A DNA stretch of 64,000 nucleotides from Bdellovibrionaceae bacterium UBA1609 (GCA_002321895.1 DCMZ01000008.1:248001-312000), one strand, 5' to 3'; counted from the first letter of the stretch, positions 26,038 through 34,247 are shown. The notes: generated by a model from the letters alone, not told the origin. Translations and numbers: made by a program.

Positions 26038-26064
26038 TAAGGTTCGCCTGGACTAGACCGAAGT
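26038..26064 (+). promoter_or_regulatory. Sigma-28-like promoter of flagellin 4
   Basis: TAAGGTTC, 11 nt, ACCGAAGT. The match is partial but position and spacing agree with the other flagellin promoters; the spacer GCCTGGACTAG resembles that of flagellin 5 (GCCCGGACCCG). Confidence 0.65.
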
Positions 26065-26112
26065 GTTGAGTACTGGCGCAACTGACGAATTGATTTTTCG
26101 GAGGTAAGTGGG

Positions 26113-26227
26113 AGTGACTGCCTATTTATCTATTCAACCGGTCAATTTGCTGGGCGCGCTCCAACATGTTCAACAAAGTCCAATAAGGACGAGTCTTAGG
26201 GGCAATTAGGTTAGGGCCCCTAAGACT
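26113..26227 (+). promoter_or_regulatory. Conserved structured leader of flagellin 4
   Basis: Within a ~190-nt leader: AGTGACTGC (26113-26121), GCTCCAACATGTT (26158-26170) and a 12-bp perfect hairpin AGTCTTAGGGGC (26192-26203) with GCCCCTAAGACT (26216-26227), ending 26 nt before the ribosome site. GGA triplets (TAAGGACGAG, AAAGGAATT, TAAGGAGAG) could bind CsrA, the partner of FliW; this is inference. Confidence 0.6.
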
Positions 26228-26263
26228 AAAAAAGGAATTTTGCCAGACCATAAGGAGAGTCTT

Positions 26264-27097
26264 ATGTCACTTAATATAACCACAAACATAGCAGCAATAT
26301 CTGCACAGAAAAAAATGGCCTCTTCGCAAAGAAATTTGCAGAAGAGTTATGCACAACTATCAAGTGGTTCTCGAATCACAAAGGCGGCTGATGATGCCGC
26401 GGGATTGTCGATCAGTGAAAACTTAAAATCGACCATTCGAGGATACACTCAAGCCAAAAGAAACGCCAATGATGGTATATCCATGATTCAAGTGGCTGAA
26501 GGTGGATTGTCAGAAGTATCTAATATCCTTACTCGATTGCGAGAGTTGGGGGTTCAGGCCGCTTCAGATACTGTCGGAGACCGTGAGCGAGGCTTTATCA
26601 ATAAAGAGGTAAACCAGTTGCTCAACGAGGTACAGCGTATCTCAGAGTCCGCTCGATTTAATGGAACAAATCTCCTCGATGGATCAGGAGAGGAATTTGC
26701 CTTCCAAATCGACATTAATAACGATGATTTTAAAGATAGAATCGGTTTCGATGCTTCAAAGCAGAATGTTCAAATTAGCGAGCTTGGCATTGATGGATTT
26801 GATTACTCAGAAAAAGATGGTGCGCGAGAAGCATTAAGCGTACTGGAAGAAGCACAGAAAAACGTTAACGAACATCGTGCAACGTTAGGGGCTCTTCAGA
26901 ACAGATTAATTTCGACCACAGAGAACTTAGGCACAGCGATAGAGAACTTCTCCGCCGCTAACGGCCGAATTCGAGATACAGATGTAGCATCAGCGAGTGC
27001 TGAATTAGCTAAAAACAACATCTTGAACCAGGCTTCCATTGGAATTTTAGCGCAAGCTAACAATTCACCAGCTCAAGCCCTTCGCTTGATCGGTTAA
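26264..27097 (+). CDS. fliC: Flagellin (paralogue 4)
   Basis: A 277-aa flagellin starting MSLNITTNIAAISAQKKMASSQRN and ending GILAQANNSPAQALRLIG; DDAAGLSISENLKSTIRGYTQ and RLRELGVQAASDT mark D1. It is very similar to paralogue 5 across its whole length, indicating a recent duplication. The ATG at 26264 follows TAAGGAGAG; the frame extends to 26240 without a ribosome site. A strong terminator lies 64 bp after the stop. Confidence 0.95.
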   Translation: MSLNITTNIAAISAQKKMASSQRNLQKSYAQLSSGSRITKAADDAAGLSISENLKSTIRGYTQAKRNANDGISMIQVAEGGLSEVSNILTRLRELGVQAASDTVGDRERGFINKEVNQLLNEVQRISESARFNGTNLLDGSGEEFAFQIDINNDDFKDRIGFDASKQNVQISELGIDGFDYSEKDGAREALSVLEEAQKNVNEHRATLGALQNRLISTTENLGTAIENFSAANGRIRDTDVASASAELAKNNILNQASIGILAQANNSPAQALRLIG

Positions 27098-27161
27098 TAT
27101 TCGGATTTAGATTTGGGTGAAACAAGCTCTCCTTTTTCGCCCAGGACCTAACCACACGCTA

Positions 27162-27187
27162 CCCAAGGGGTTTCCCCTTGGGTTTTT
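27162..27187 (+). terminator. Terminator of flagellin 4
   Basis: CCCAAGGGG (27162-27170), TTT loop, CCCCTTGGG (27174-27182), then TTTTT. Confidence 0.93.
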
Positions 27188-27262
27188 CAATATCTTCCAT
27201 CCATAAAATCATTGATTTCGACAGCAAATAGAAGAGAATAAAACCTTAAAAAAAGGATTTTC

Positions 27263-27835
27263 ATGAAAGCTCTACTCTGTTTGTTAAGTACTTTAGTTTT
27301 TAGTTTATCAAGCTGGTCTGCTCCCAAGGCCTACTACGACGTGAATGATAATTTTATTTTTAAAGACCATAGAATTGTAGTGGATGGTAAAGAAGTTCAT
27401 CTGACTCTTTTGGGATTTTCGGGTCTGTCGGAGGCAATGGCCTCAGACCCCATCGCAAAAAAATATGCAGAACAGTATGAATGCTATAGCACTTGGGCTG
27501 GAGGCCTTGTCCTCGGTGGAGCTGCTCTTGCCATCGCTTATTCTTTACTCGCTCAAAACGATACAGATAGTAGCGGAGACAAAGTATATAATGCGGAAAC
27601 GGCTTGGGCCATTTTTGGATTGGGATTTATCCCTGGAACAATTATGGGTGGAAGAGCCGGTGTAAAGCTAACCCGAGCGATCAATCAATATAATGGGGTT
27701 ACTGCTTCAGAAAAAGTGCCATTTAAGGATGATGGGACAAATATTGAGGAAGCAGAACCCGAGACGGTCGAAGACTCTTCAAAGCTCTATTTAATTCCTA
27801 CTTTTAATGGATTTGGTTTGGCATATACATTTTAG
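27263..27835 (+). CDS. Exported/membrane protein of unknown function
   Basis: A 190-aa protein with a signal peptide (LLCLLSTLVFSLSSWSAP). The centre has two hydrophobic glycine-rich segments (WAGGLVLGGAALAIAYSLLA and AIFGLGFIPGTIMGGRAGV) separated by a polar loop, and the chain ends GFGLAYTF. It could be a membrane-embedded or membrane-associated envelope protein. The ATG has AAAAGGA upstream. It is 23 bp before the GT-C-like gene and likely co-transcribed. No family recognised. Confidence 0.55.
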   Translation: MKALLCLLSTLVFSLSSWSAPKAYYDVNDNFIFKDHRIVVDGKEVHLTLLGFSGLSEAMASDPIAKKYAEQYECYSTWAGGLVLGGAALAIAYSLLAQNDTDSSGDKVYNAETAWAIFGLGFIPGTIMGGRAGVKLTRAINQYNGVTASEKVPFKDDGTNIEEAEPETVEDSSKLYLIPTFNGFGLAYTF

Positions 27836-27858
27836 TTCGTAGTCAGTAGGAGACTAAA

Positions 27859-29883
27859 ATTAAAAAACAATACCTCTATATTCTGTTTTTACTAGTTTTG
27901 ATGGGACTAGGTAGTCTGGTTACTTTTTTCTCAACCGACTTTTATATTTACCTTTCCATGGGCAAAGGGTTTATTACGTCAGGCCAATCCTTATTTATAG
28001 ATGCTCAAAGTATAGGTTTCAAAGGCACATTTATTGCTTTTAATGTCTGGATGTTTTCCCTTTTTGTTGGGCTGGTGGATAGTTTGTTTGGGCCCTGGGG
28101 CTCAGTAGTATTTAGGGCACTACTATTGATATTCCCAGTGGGGCTTCTGTTTTACTTTTGCACAAAAAAATTAAAAATTTACGAGCCAGTGAGTTTCTTT
28201 ATTTGTATTTTTGCAGGACTCTGTATTTTGACTCGTGTCCAAATGAGACCTGAGATTATATCTTACGGCTTTTTGGTCTACTTCGTCATGACCCTTGGGC
28301 AGATGATTGAACAAAAGGAGCTGAAAGGTCTCTTCCTATTGCCCTTACTTCAACTGATTTGGGTGCAAAACCATTCGACCTCTTATTTTGGTGTTATTGT
28401 TTACTTTTCCTTCTTTATACATTGGTTTTTTCTACATATTAAAAGGGAAGTTCAAGATCGAGAGGCTTTGCGAAAGGTTTCATTGGGATTAATGTTGATT
28501 TCAGTAGCTAACTTTCTATCACCTCATTTGTTTGCAGGTGCACCTCTTTCAGGAAGTAAACTCTTTGACAATCCATGGGCACCTTATATTGAGGAATATT
28601 CAAATTCACTGCATTTTGTGACTCCAATCCAATATGTAATTATCCCTCTGATTTTTGTTTTATTGCTCTGGGGATTTTATCGTCGCAAAATTTTTATTTT
28701 CTTACCCATTATAGTTTTTGGTTTGGCTTACATTCCCTACGCTAAAATGATGCCACATTTTGGAGTGTTGCTAGGATGTTTGTTTGCTCTGGAATACAAG
28801 TCATTAAGACATTTTTTGGCCTCAAGAATCCAACCTGTATACCTACAAGTTTTGGCGATTCTTACCGTGATAGCTATTAGTGTGCAGTTGTTGGCCATAA
28901 CCAACTCGACTTACAGGAATTTTGTTTTCTCTTATGAAGATCCGTATAAGAGCCCAATTTTTCCGTACGAGGTAACGGATTACATCAATACATATATAGA
29001 TGGGGGTAATGCCTTTTGTTCTCTGGTAGCCTGCAGTTATTTATTGGCAGATACCAATAGTAAATTGGATGTGTACATTGATTCCAGACTCAATGTGCTT
29101 TATCCCTTTGAGCACTTTAAAAAATATCGTGAAGCACTGGTAAATCAAAACGCCTTAGATATTTTACTCGTCGAGGAGGCCATCGATTGGATTGTTGCTC
29201 GCAGTGACTGGCCGGAGCGGCTCGCTGATACAGCTTCTTCTTCCGAGCTGGTCAACGTTCGATTTATTGGACAAAGCCATATTTTATTTTCTGTAAACAA
29301 GGTGCAAACACCTACAATGACTAGCCTCATTTATGATCCCGCATGTGTGGAAACTGCGTCTTCTGAGGAACTGGATCGAGAGTTGGATCAGGTGAGTTCC
29401 GGTAATGGGGGGAGTCCTAGACTCCGTTCTATGGTGGAGTTAGCTAAAAAGTACCTAGCTTCTAAAGAGGGACAATCGAGCATTGCTCACGGCGAAATTA
29501 TGTCTGTTTGGGAGCTTAGGTTAGCGGCATATATAATGTATAAGAAGCAACAGTATGAGGCTTCAAATAATTTAATTCGAAGCATAGGCGGTTCAAGGCG
29601 AATCAAAGACTACTATTTAATGGCCAAGAACTTCCAAGCTTTAGGCCTGTCGAAGAAGTCATTTATAGCCATTTCAAGAGTCGATAGTAATTATCTAGCA
29701 GATTCAGTCTATAAGCATGAGCAGCAGATTAAGATGCTCAAGGGCTTGCTCAACGAGGTCTCAAGTGATCTTACAGCTCAGGTGCAGACATCTATAGATA
29801 GATTAAATGAGCGTTTGAAATTGATAAGCCATACACCAAAACTCGAAAAAGTGCGGTCCTGTGTGGACTGGTCTAGTCTGTAA
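27859..29883 (+). CDS. Polytopic GT-C-like membrane protein, apparent AUU start
   Basis: A ~674-aa protein with about ten membrane helices followed by a soluble region of ~300 residues (YIDSRLNVLYPFEHFKKY; then helical repeats at residues ~520-640). The layout resembles GT-C glycosyltransferase-like proteins of unknown substrate, without a clear DE/DD loop motif that I can name. The first ATG/TTG (27898/27901) cuts the first helix and has no ribosome site. Upstream in frame, ATT at 27859 lies six bases after TAGGAG and yields (M)KKQYLYILFLLVLMGL, a normal positively charged start of a membrane helix. I therefore annotate an AUU start. It lies between two flagellin genes. Confidence 0.65.
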   Translation: MKKQYLYILFLLVLMGLGSLVTFFSTDFYIYLSMGKGFITSGQSLFIDAQSIGFKGTFIAFNVWMFSLFVGLVDSLFGPWGSVVFRALLLIFPVGLLFYFCTKKLKIYEPVSFFICIFAGLCILTRVQMRPEIISYGFLVYFVMTLGQMIEQKELKGLFLLPLLQLIWVQNHSTSYFGVIVYFSFFIHWFFLHIKREVQDREALRKVSLGLMLISVANFLSPHLFAGAPLSGSKLFDNPWAPYIEEYSNSLHFVTPIQYVIIPLIFVLLLWGFYRRKIFIFLPIIVFGLAYIPYAKMMPHFGVLLGCLFALEYKSLRHFLASRIQPVYLQVLAILTVIAISVQLLAITNSTYRNFVFSYEDPYKSPIFPYEVTDYINTYIDGGNAFCSLVACSYLLADTNSKLDVYIDSRLNVLYPFEHFKKYREALVNQNALDILLVEEAIDWIVARSDWPERLADTASSSELVNVRFIGQSHILFSVNKVQTPTMTSLIYDPACVETASSEELDRELDQVSSGNGGSPRLRSMVELAKKYLASKEGQSSIAHGEIMSVWELRLAAYIMYKKQQYEASNNLIRSIGGSRRIKDYYLMAKNFQALGLSKKSFIAISRVDSNYLADSVYKHEQQIKMLKGLLNEVSSDLTAQVQTSIDRLNERLKLISHTPKLEKVRSCVDWSSL

Positions 29884-30015
29884 ATTTAAGAATCTAGCTA
29901 GCCCAAAGGTAGATAGGCCTGTTGATTTCTGACCAAAAGCTAGCGACTAGAGTCCAAATATTAAAACCATAGTCCAGAAACCTTCCTACCTTAGTCCAGA
30001 AAGACAGGACTCGAC

Positions 30016-30042
30016 TTATGTTTGCCCGGACCCGGCCGAAAG
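30016..30042 (+). promoter_or_regulatory. Sigma-28-like promoter of flagellin 5
   Basis: TTATGTTT, 11 nt, GCCGAAAG. Upstream, TAGTCCAGAAA is repeated at 29970-29980 and 29992-30002, matching the pattern of repeats seen before flagellin 4. Confidence 0.7.
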
Positions 30043-30091
30043 GTCTTGTGTGAGCGGCAGGACTAACGATCTGTCTAGTCGAGTCGAGGCG

Positions 30092-30214
30092 AGTGACTGC
30101 GCCTGGATTCCTATAAGACTGATGGAATTCGTTTGCCCAAAGCTCCAACATGTTTAAACACCCTGCCTGCTGGCGCCCCTGAGACTTGGAATGTGGTTAG
30201 GACAAGTTTCGGGG
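30092..30214 (+). promoter_or_regulatory. Conserved structured leader of flagellin 5
   Basis: AGTGACTGC (30092-30100) and GCTCCAACATGTT (30142-30154), then a hairpin CCCCTGAGACTTG (30176-30188) with CAAGTTTCGGGG (30203-30214), in the same order as in the flagellin 4 leader although intervening sequence differs. Confidence 0.6.
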
Positions 30215-30241
30215 GTAATGGGACTAATAAAGGAGAGTAAA

Positions 30242-31075
30242 ATGTCACTAAATATTACAACAAACCTGTCGTCCATCGCGGCACAAAAAAAGATGGCTCA
30301 ATCGCAACGTGGATTACAAAAGAGTTTCGCTCAGTTATCTAGTGGGACAAGAATCACTAAAGCTGCAGATGATGCTGCCGGCCTATCAATCAGTGAAAAC
30401 CTCAAATCAACGATCAGAGGTTACACTCAAGCAAAACGAAACGCCAATGATGGTATGTCAATGATTGCAGTAGCAGAAGGCGGATTGGGTGAAATCTCAA
30501 ACATCCTAACGCGTTTACGCGAGCTAGGTGTTCAAGCCGCTTCAGATACTGTAGGCGAAAGAGAAAGAGGCTTTATCAATAAAGAAGTTCAACAATTGAA
30601 AAGTGAGGTTGAGCGTATTGCCACTAACACACGTTATAACAGCACAAATCTACTTGATGGAACCGGTGAAGAGTTTGCCTTTCAAATTGATATTAATAAT
30701 GATGATTTCAAAGATCGAATTGGGTTCGATGCGTCCGCCCAAGAGGTGACTTTGGATGCTCTAGGAATTGCTAGCTTTGACTATTCAGATAAAGACAGTG
30801 CACGAGAGGCGTTGGCAGTTCTAGAAGATGCTCAAACAGATGTGAATGGACATAGAGCTACACTAGGTGCTTTACAGAATAGATTGATTTCTACAACAGA
30901 GAACCTTGGAACAGCCATCGAAAACTTTTCTGCTGCAAATGCTCGAATTCGAGATACGGATGTGGCTGAATCTAGCGCGAACTTGGCGACCAACAACATC
31001 TTGAACCAGGCTTCGATTTCGGTCTTGGCTCAAGCGAATCAACAACCAGCACAAGCGCTCCGACTTATAGCTTAA
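30242..31075 (+). CDS. fliC: Flagellin (paralogue 5)
   Basis: A 277-aa flagellin starting MSLNITTNLSSIAAQKKMAQSQRG and ending SVLAQANQQPAQALRLIA. It shares long identical segments with paralogue 4 (FAFQIDINNDDFKDRIGFDA) but the DNA differs at many third positions, so the duplication is not very recent or selection acts on protein. The ATG at 30242 follows AAAGGAGAG; the frame begins at 30191. A strong terminator follows. Confidence 0.95.
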   Translation: MSLNITTNLSSIAAQKKMAQSQRGLQKSFAQLSSGTRITKAADDAAGLSISENLKSTIRGYTQAKRNANDGMSMIAVAEGGLGEISNILTRLRELGVQAASDTVGERERGFINKEVQQLKSEVERIATNTRYNSTNLLDGTGEEFAFQIDINNDDFKDRIGFDASAQEVTLDALGIASFDYSDKDSAREALAVLEDAQTDVNGHRATLGALQNRLISTTENLGTAIENFSAANARIRDTDVAESSANLATNNILNQASISVLAQANQQPAQALRLIA

Positions 31076-31140
31076 ATTTAAATGGGGTGGGGGGGATAAC
31101 TCTCCTCCCATCCACCCAGTACCTAACCCTATAGACTTAT

Positions 31141-31167
31141 AAGAGGTGGCGTTTGCCACCTCTTTTT
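31141..31167 (+). terminator. Terminator of flagellin 5
   Basis: AAGAGGTGGC (31141-31150), GTTT loop, GCCACCTCTT (31155-31164), then T-run. Confidence 0.95.
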
Positions 31168-31201
31168 TATAGACGAAAGTCCTGAAAAATCTTAGGCACC
31201 T

Positions 31202-31228
31202 TTAAGTTTCTATAAATATCTCCGATTT
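31202..31228 (+). promoter_or_regulatory. Sigma-28-like promoter of flaG-like gene
   Basis: TTAAGTTT, 11 nt, TCCGATTT. The expected transcription start (~31235) lies about four bases before the ATG at 31239, implying a nearly leaderless mRNA. Confidence 0.65.
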
Positions 31229-31238
31229 AGATTACGAG

Positions 31239-31613
31239 ATGAATATAAAATCAGTTGCGAATACTATAAACGCCATTGAAAACACTCAAAAGGCCTCTGA
31301 AAAGAAGGCGGTCAAATCCGAGTCCAGCCATCAAGATCGTGATGCTGATGGGCGAAGGCAACAAGAACATGCTCCTGAAAAAGAATTTCTAAGTGATGAG
31401 GAAGTAGCAAAAGTTCTTGAAGCCATTAAGCAGTTTCCAGGGATTAAAGATAACCATCTCAATGTCTCTGTCGATCGGGTAGGTGATCGTGTCTTTTTTA
31501 TTCTTACCGATTCTTCATTGAAGGTGGTTCGAAGAATGACAACGGCGGAAGCCTGGAATTTCGTAGCAAAGGACAAAGAGTCCAACGGTCATATTTTAGA
31601 TAAAGCCATGTAA
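31239..31613 (+). CDS. flaG: FlaG-family-like flagellar protein
   Basis: A 124-aa protein with a charged, disordered N-terminal half and a C-terminal domain LNVSVDRVGDRVFFILTDSSLKVVRRMTT that resembles the FlaG fold (a conserved strand pair ending in V(I/V)R-x-(I/M)). It lies directly before fliD, the usual place of flaG. It has no ribosome site; the overlapping sigma-28 promoter suggests leaderless translation. FlaG influences filament length in some bacteria. Assignment rests on context plus weak similarity. Confidence 0.6.
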   Translation: MNIKSVANTINAIENTQKASEKKAVKSESSHQDRDADGRRQQEHAPEKEFLSDEEVAKVLEAIKQFPGIKDNHLNVSVDRVGDRVFFILTDSSLKVVRRMTTAEAWNFVAKDKESNGHILDKAM

Positions 31614-31661
31614 AAAACTAGTCTAACGTCTTTTAGTGGATTCAGCTGCAATACAGATAGG

Positions 31662-31715
31662 TTTCCGGTTAAATTTCCGGCTAAAATGTGCTGTAGGAGC
31701 CACTTTCCGGCAAAT
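31662..31715 (+). repeat. Three TTTCCGG-type repeats before fliD
   Basis: TTTCCGGTTAAA (31662-31673) and TTTCCGGCTAAA (31674-31685) are a direct tandem; a third copy TTTCCGGCAAAT is at 31704-31715. They lie ~105 bp before the fliD start and may be regulator binding sites. Confidence 0.5.
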
Positions 31716-31819
31716 TATTCCTTGTCCTAATGTCCATGGCATTTAATTGACTCACAGTAGCTCCTCAAACTGCGGCAAAATAAAAGATGTAGGGATAACC
31801 TTGTGTCAGGAGGACTTAG

Positions 31820-33196
31820 GTGCCTGCTATTCAGTTTGGAGGAATGGCGTCAGGACTACCGCCGAATATTGTTGAGCAATTGGTAGAAGTTGAACGCATT
31901 CCCATTAAAAACATGGAAACCAAGAAGATGAAGTCGGAAGCTCGTCTTAAATTGGTGAATGAGTTAGATGAGGGTATGAATAAGATCAAAGACTCTATCG
32001 GAACTCTTGCATCCGTCCGTGGTTTTAATGATTACAAATTAACTTCAGGGGATAACAATATCGTAAGTGGTACAGTGGATCCCAATTCAGCAGCTTCGGG
32101 AAGCTGGAATATTGAAGTGGTTGAATTAGCGCAAAAAGCAGCGGCGATTACCAATGGTTTCCCGGATAAAGATAGAACCGAAATTGGTACAGGATATTTT
32201 CGTTTTGAAACTCCAGATGGAGATCGAGAGGTCTACATTAAAGGCAATACCTCCACGCTGGAAGGAGCAATGAATGCTATTAATAGAGCCAATCTTGGAA
32301 TACGAGCCAGTATAATTAATGATCGCAAAGATTCGGACCGTCCATTTAAGTTGATGCTTTCTGGGGAGAATGTAGGTGGGGAAAATAGAATTGAATATCC
32401 GACCTTATACTTTTTAGATGGAGATCAAGATATCTACTTCGATGAAGAACGTGAAGCAAAAAATGGCTTGATCAAAGTCGATGGTTTCGAGTTCGAAGTG
32501 GACAGCAATCAGCTGACAGACATTATTCCTGGCGTAACAGTTGACCTTAAGCAGGCGGCACCGGGACGTCAGGTCAACGTTTCCGTCAGTGAGGACCGAG
32601 AAGTTGTTAGCGGTAAGGTAAAAGAATTTGTAGATGCTGTTAATGGCGTGCTTAGCTTTATACAAAATCAAAACCGACTTACGGAAAACACAGACACCAG
32701 TCAAACTCTGGGTGGTGATGGACTATTAAGATCCATAGAGAACCGCTTTCGTAGGTTACTTCAAGGCAGTGTTGTTGGAGTAAGTGGATCAGTAAATCGG
32801 CTTAATCAAATAGGGATTGAATTCAATAGAAACGGTACTTTGACGTTTTCACAAGAAAAATTCGATGGAGCATTAGCTGCTAATCCGGATGGAGTTCAGC
32901 AATTCTTTGCGGGTGATGGCTTTGCCACAGGATTTATACCTTCTCTTAAAAGAACAATAGCGACAGTTCAGGATCAAGTTTTTGGGCCGATCACTGTGCG
33001 TAAGAAGGCTCTGCAAAATAAAATCAGACAAATTGACGATCGTATTGGTCAAAAGGAACGACAGTTAGAGAAAAAAGAGCAAAGTCTTAGACGTAAGTTT
33101 GCAAATTTAGAACAAAATATGTCTAGGCTAAAGAACCAGATGAGCCAAGTTGGCGCTATGGGCGGCGGCGGTGGAGTGATACCGGGCTTAGGTTAA
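31820..33196 (+). CDS. fliD: Flagellar filament cap protein FliD (HAP2)
   Basis: A 458-aa FliD, which caps the growing filament and folds exported flagellin. The N-terminus IQFGGMASGLPPNIVEQLVEVERIPI matches the FliD N-terminal domain; the C-terminal coiled coil is seen at FGPITVRKKALQNKIRQI through QLEKKEQSLRRKFANLE, ending in a glycine-rich tail. The start is GTG at 31820 after AGGAGGA. It is followed by fliS and a chaperone-like gene, the standard order. Confidence 0.93.
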   Translation: MPAIQFGGMASGLPPNIVEQLVEVERIPIKNMETKKMKSEARLKLVNELDEGMNKIKDSIGTLASVRGFNDYKLTSGDNNIVSGTVDPNSAASGSWNIEVVELAQKAAAITNGFPDKDRTEIGTGYFRFETPDGDREVYIKGNTSTLEGAMNAINRANLGIRASIINDRKDSDRPFKLMLSGENVGGENRIEYPTLYFLDGDQDIYFDEEREAKNGLIKVDGFEFEVDSNQLTDIIPGVTVDLKQAAPGRQVNVSVSEDREVVSGKVKEFVDAVNGVLSFIQNQNRLTENTDTSQTLGGDGLLRSIENRFRRLLQGSVVGVSGSVNRLNQIGIEFNRNGTLTFSQEKFDGALAANPDGVQQFFAGDGFATGFIPSLKRTIATVQDQVFGPITVRKKALQNKIRQIDDRIGQKERQLEKKEQSLRRKFANLEQNMSRLKNQMSQVGAMGGGGGVIPGLG

Positions 33197-33211
33197 GAGA
33201 GTTTTAATTTA

Positions 33212-33238
33212 TAAAGGTTTTATTTTGAAACACCGAGT
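33212..33238 (+). promoter_or_regulatory. Weak sigma-28-like site before fliS
   Basis: TAAAGGTT, 11 nt, CACCGAGT (or ACCGAGTA at 12 nt). The -35 is good and the -10 imperfect; fliS may also be read from the fliD transcript. Confidence 0.3.
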
Positions 33239-33268
33239 AAGTAAATAGAGAAACAAATAGGGGCGGCA

Positions 33269-33667
33269 ATGAAAAATCCTTATCAGCAGTATAAGAAAAC
33301 AAGTATAGAAAGCGCGAGCAGAGAAAAGCTATTGTTACTCATGTATGAGGGAGCAATTCGTTATACAAAGAAAGCAAGAATAGCTATTGAAAATAACGAT
33401 ATTGCCGAACGTGGGCTTAATATTGGTAAAGCTTACGATATTATCCTCGAGCTGAATAATACCCTTGATCATGAAGTGGGTGGAGAGATTGCCATCAATC
33501 TTGAGCAACTCTATATGTTTCTAACGGACCGACTTACCGAAGCAAATATTAACGCCAAAGTAGAGCCTTTGGACGATGTTATAAAGATTTTGCACACATT
33601 GTATGACGGATGGAAAAAAGCTATTGAGCAACTTAAAAAACAAGAAAACACAGCGGATAAGCTGTAA
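33269..33667 (+). CDS. fliS: Flagellin export chaperone FliS
   Basis: A 132-aa FliS, the cytoplasmic chaperone that binds the C-terminal helix of flagellin before export. Typical N-terminus NPYQQYKKTSIESASREKLLLLMYEGAIRYTKKA and the LNNTLDHEVGGEIAINLEQLYMFL segment. The ATG follows TAGGGGCGG. It lies 13 bp before the next chaperone-like gene. Confidence 0.95.
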   Translation: MKNPYQQYKKTSIESASREKLLLLMYEGAIRYTKKARIAIENNDIAERGLNIGKAYDIILELNNTLDHEVGGEIAINLEQLYMFLTDRLTEANINAKVEPLDDVIKILHTLYDGWKKAIEQLKKQENTADKL

Positions 33668-33679
33668 GGGGGTTCGAGA

Positions 33680-34108
33680 ATGAGTTACGTAAAGGATTTA
33701 CTAGTAGAAAAGAACGCTCTTTTAGAAAAGTTTTTACATATCAATCAAAATGAAATCACTCTTATGTCGGAGAGCAATTTCGATAATTTAGAGAACTTCT
33801 ATCATTCTCGAGATTGTATCCTTGATATGATCAAAAAGATCGATGGGAAGCTGGATGAACTCAGTCGTGGCCATTTAACTCCAGAGGAGTTGAGTCGAGA
33901 GGAAAAGGCCGAGATACTAATTCAAATGGATCAAAAAAATGATTTAGTACAGAGGATTTTAACGCAGGATTTGCAGATTCTTTCTGCTATTGAAAAAGAG
34001 AAGTCTCGTATTATTGTCGATCTTAGAAGTACCAATAAAAACAAAAAAGCCATTGGTTCCTATAAGTCGGACATCAAACCTACGTCTACTATAGATGAAA
34101 GTGCATAA
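33680..34108 (+). CDS. FliT/FlgN-like flagellar chaperone
   Basis: A 142-aa helical protein (LLVEKNALLEKFLHINQNEITLM, RDCILDMIKKIDGKLDEL) with the size, helical character and position (after fliS) of FliT, and an NALLEKFL-NQNE pattern also reminiscent of FlgN. Such chaperones escort FliD or hook-associated proteins. The ribosome site AAGGGGG precedes the ATG. The exact subtype is not decided by sequence. Confidence 0.6.
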   Translation: MSYVKDLLVEKNALLEKFLHINQNEITLMSESNFDNLENFYHSRDCILDMIKKIDGKLDELSRGHLTPEELSREEKAEILIQMDQKNDLVQRILTQDLQILSAIEKEKSRIIVDLRSTNKNKKAIGSYKSDIKPTSTIDESA

Positions 34109-34130
34109 GGACTATCGTCCTGACAAATCA

Positions 34131-34180
34131 TTGACGAAAAAAAATGAGGAAAGTCAAAATCACGTTGTTGGCTTTCCTCA
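34131..34180 (-). terminator. Minus-oriented intrinsic terminator
   Basis: TGAGGAAAG (34145-34153) and CTTTCCTCA (34172-34180) form a 9-bp stem; on the minus strand it is followed by a run of eight or nine T. There is no minus-strand gene nearby, so it would stop antisense RNA entering the fliD-fliS operon, or act on plus transcripts as a weak pause. Confidence 0.55.
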
Positions 34181-34247
34181 GTTCCAACAGATCTACTGAC
34201 ATCATGGCACTGAGTTTGCTCCTTATAATCATTGGAGGATCTTACTT

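Noticed and set aside
31740..31760. Sigma-54 promoter upstream of fliD (TGGCAT...TTGAC)
   Set aside because: The -24/-12 spacing is off by one and the -12 GC is missing.
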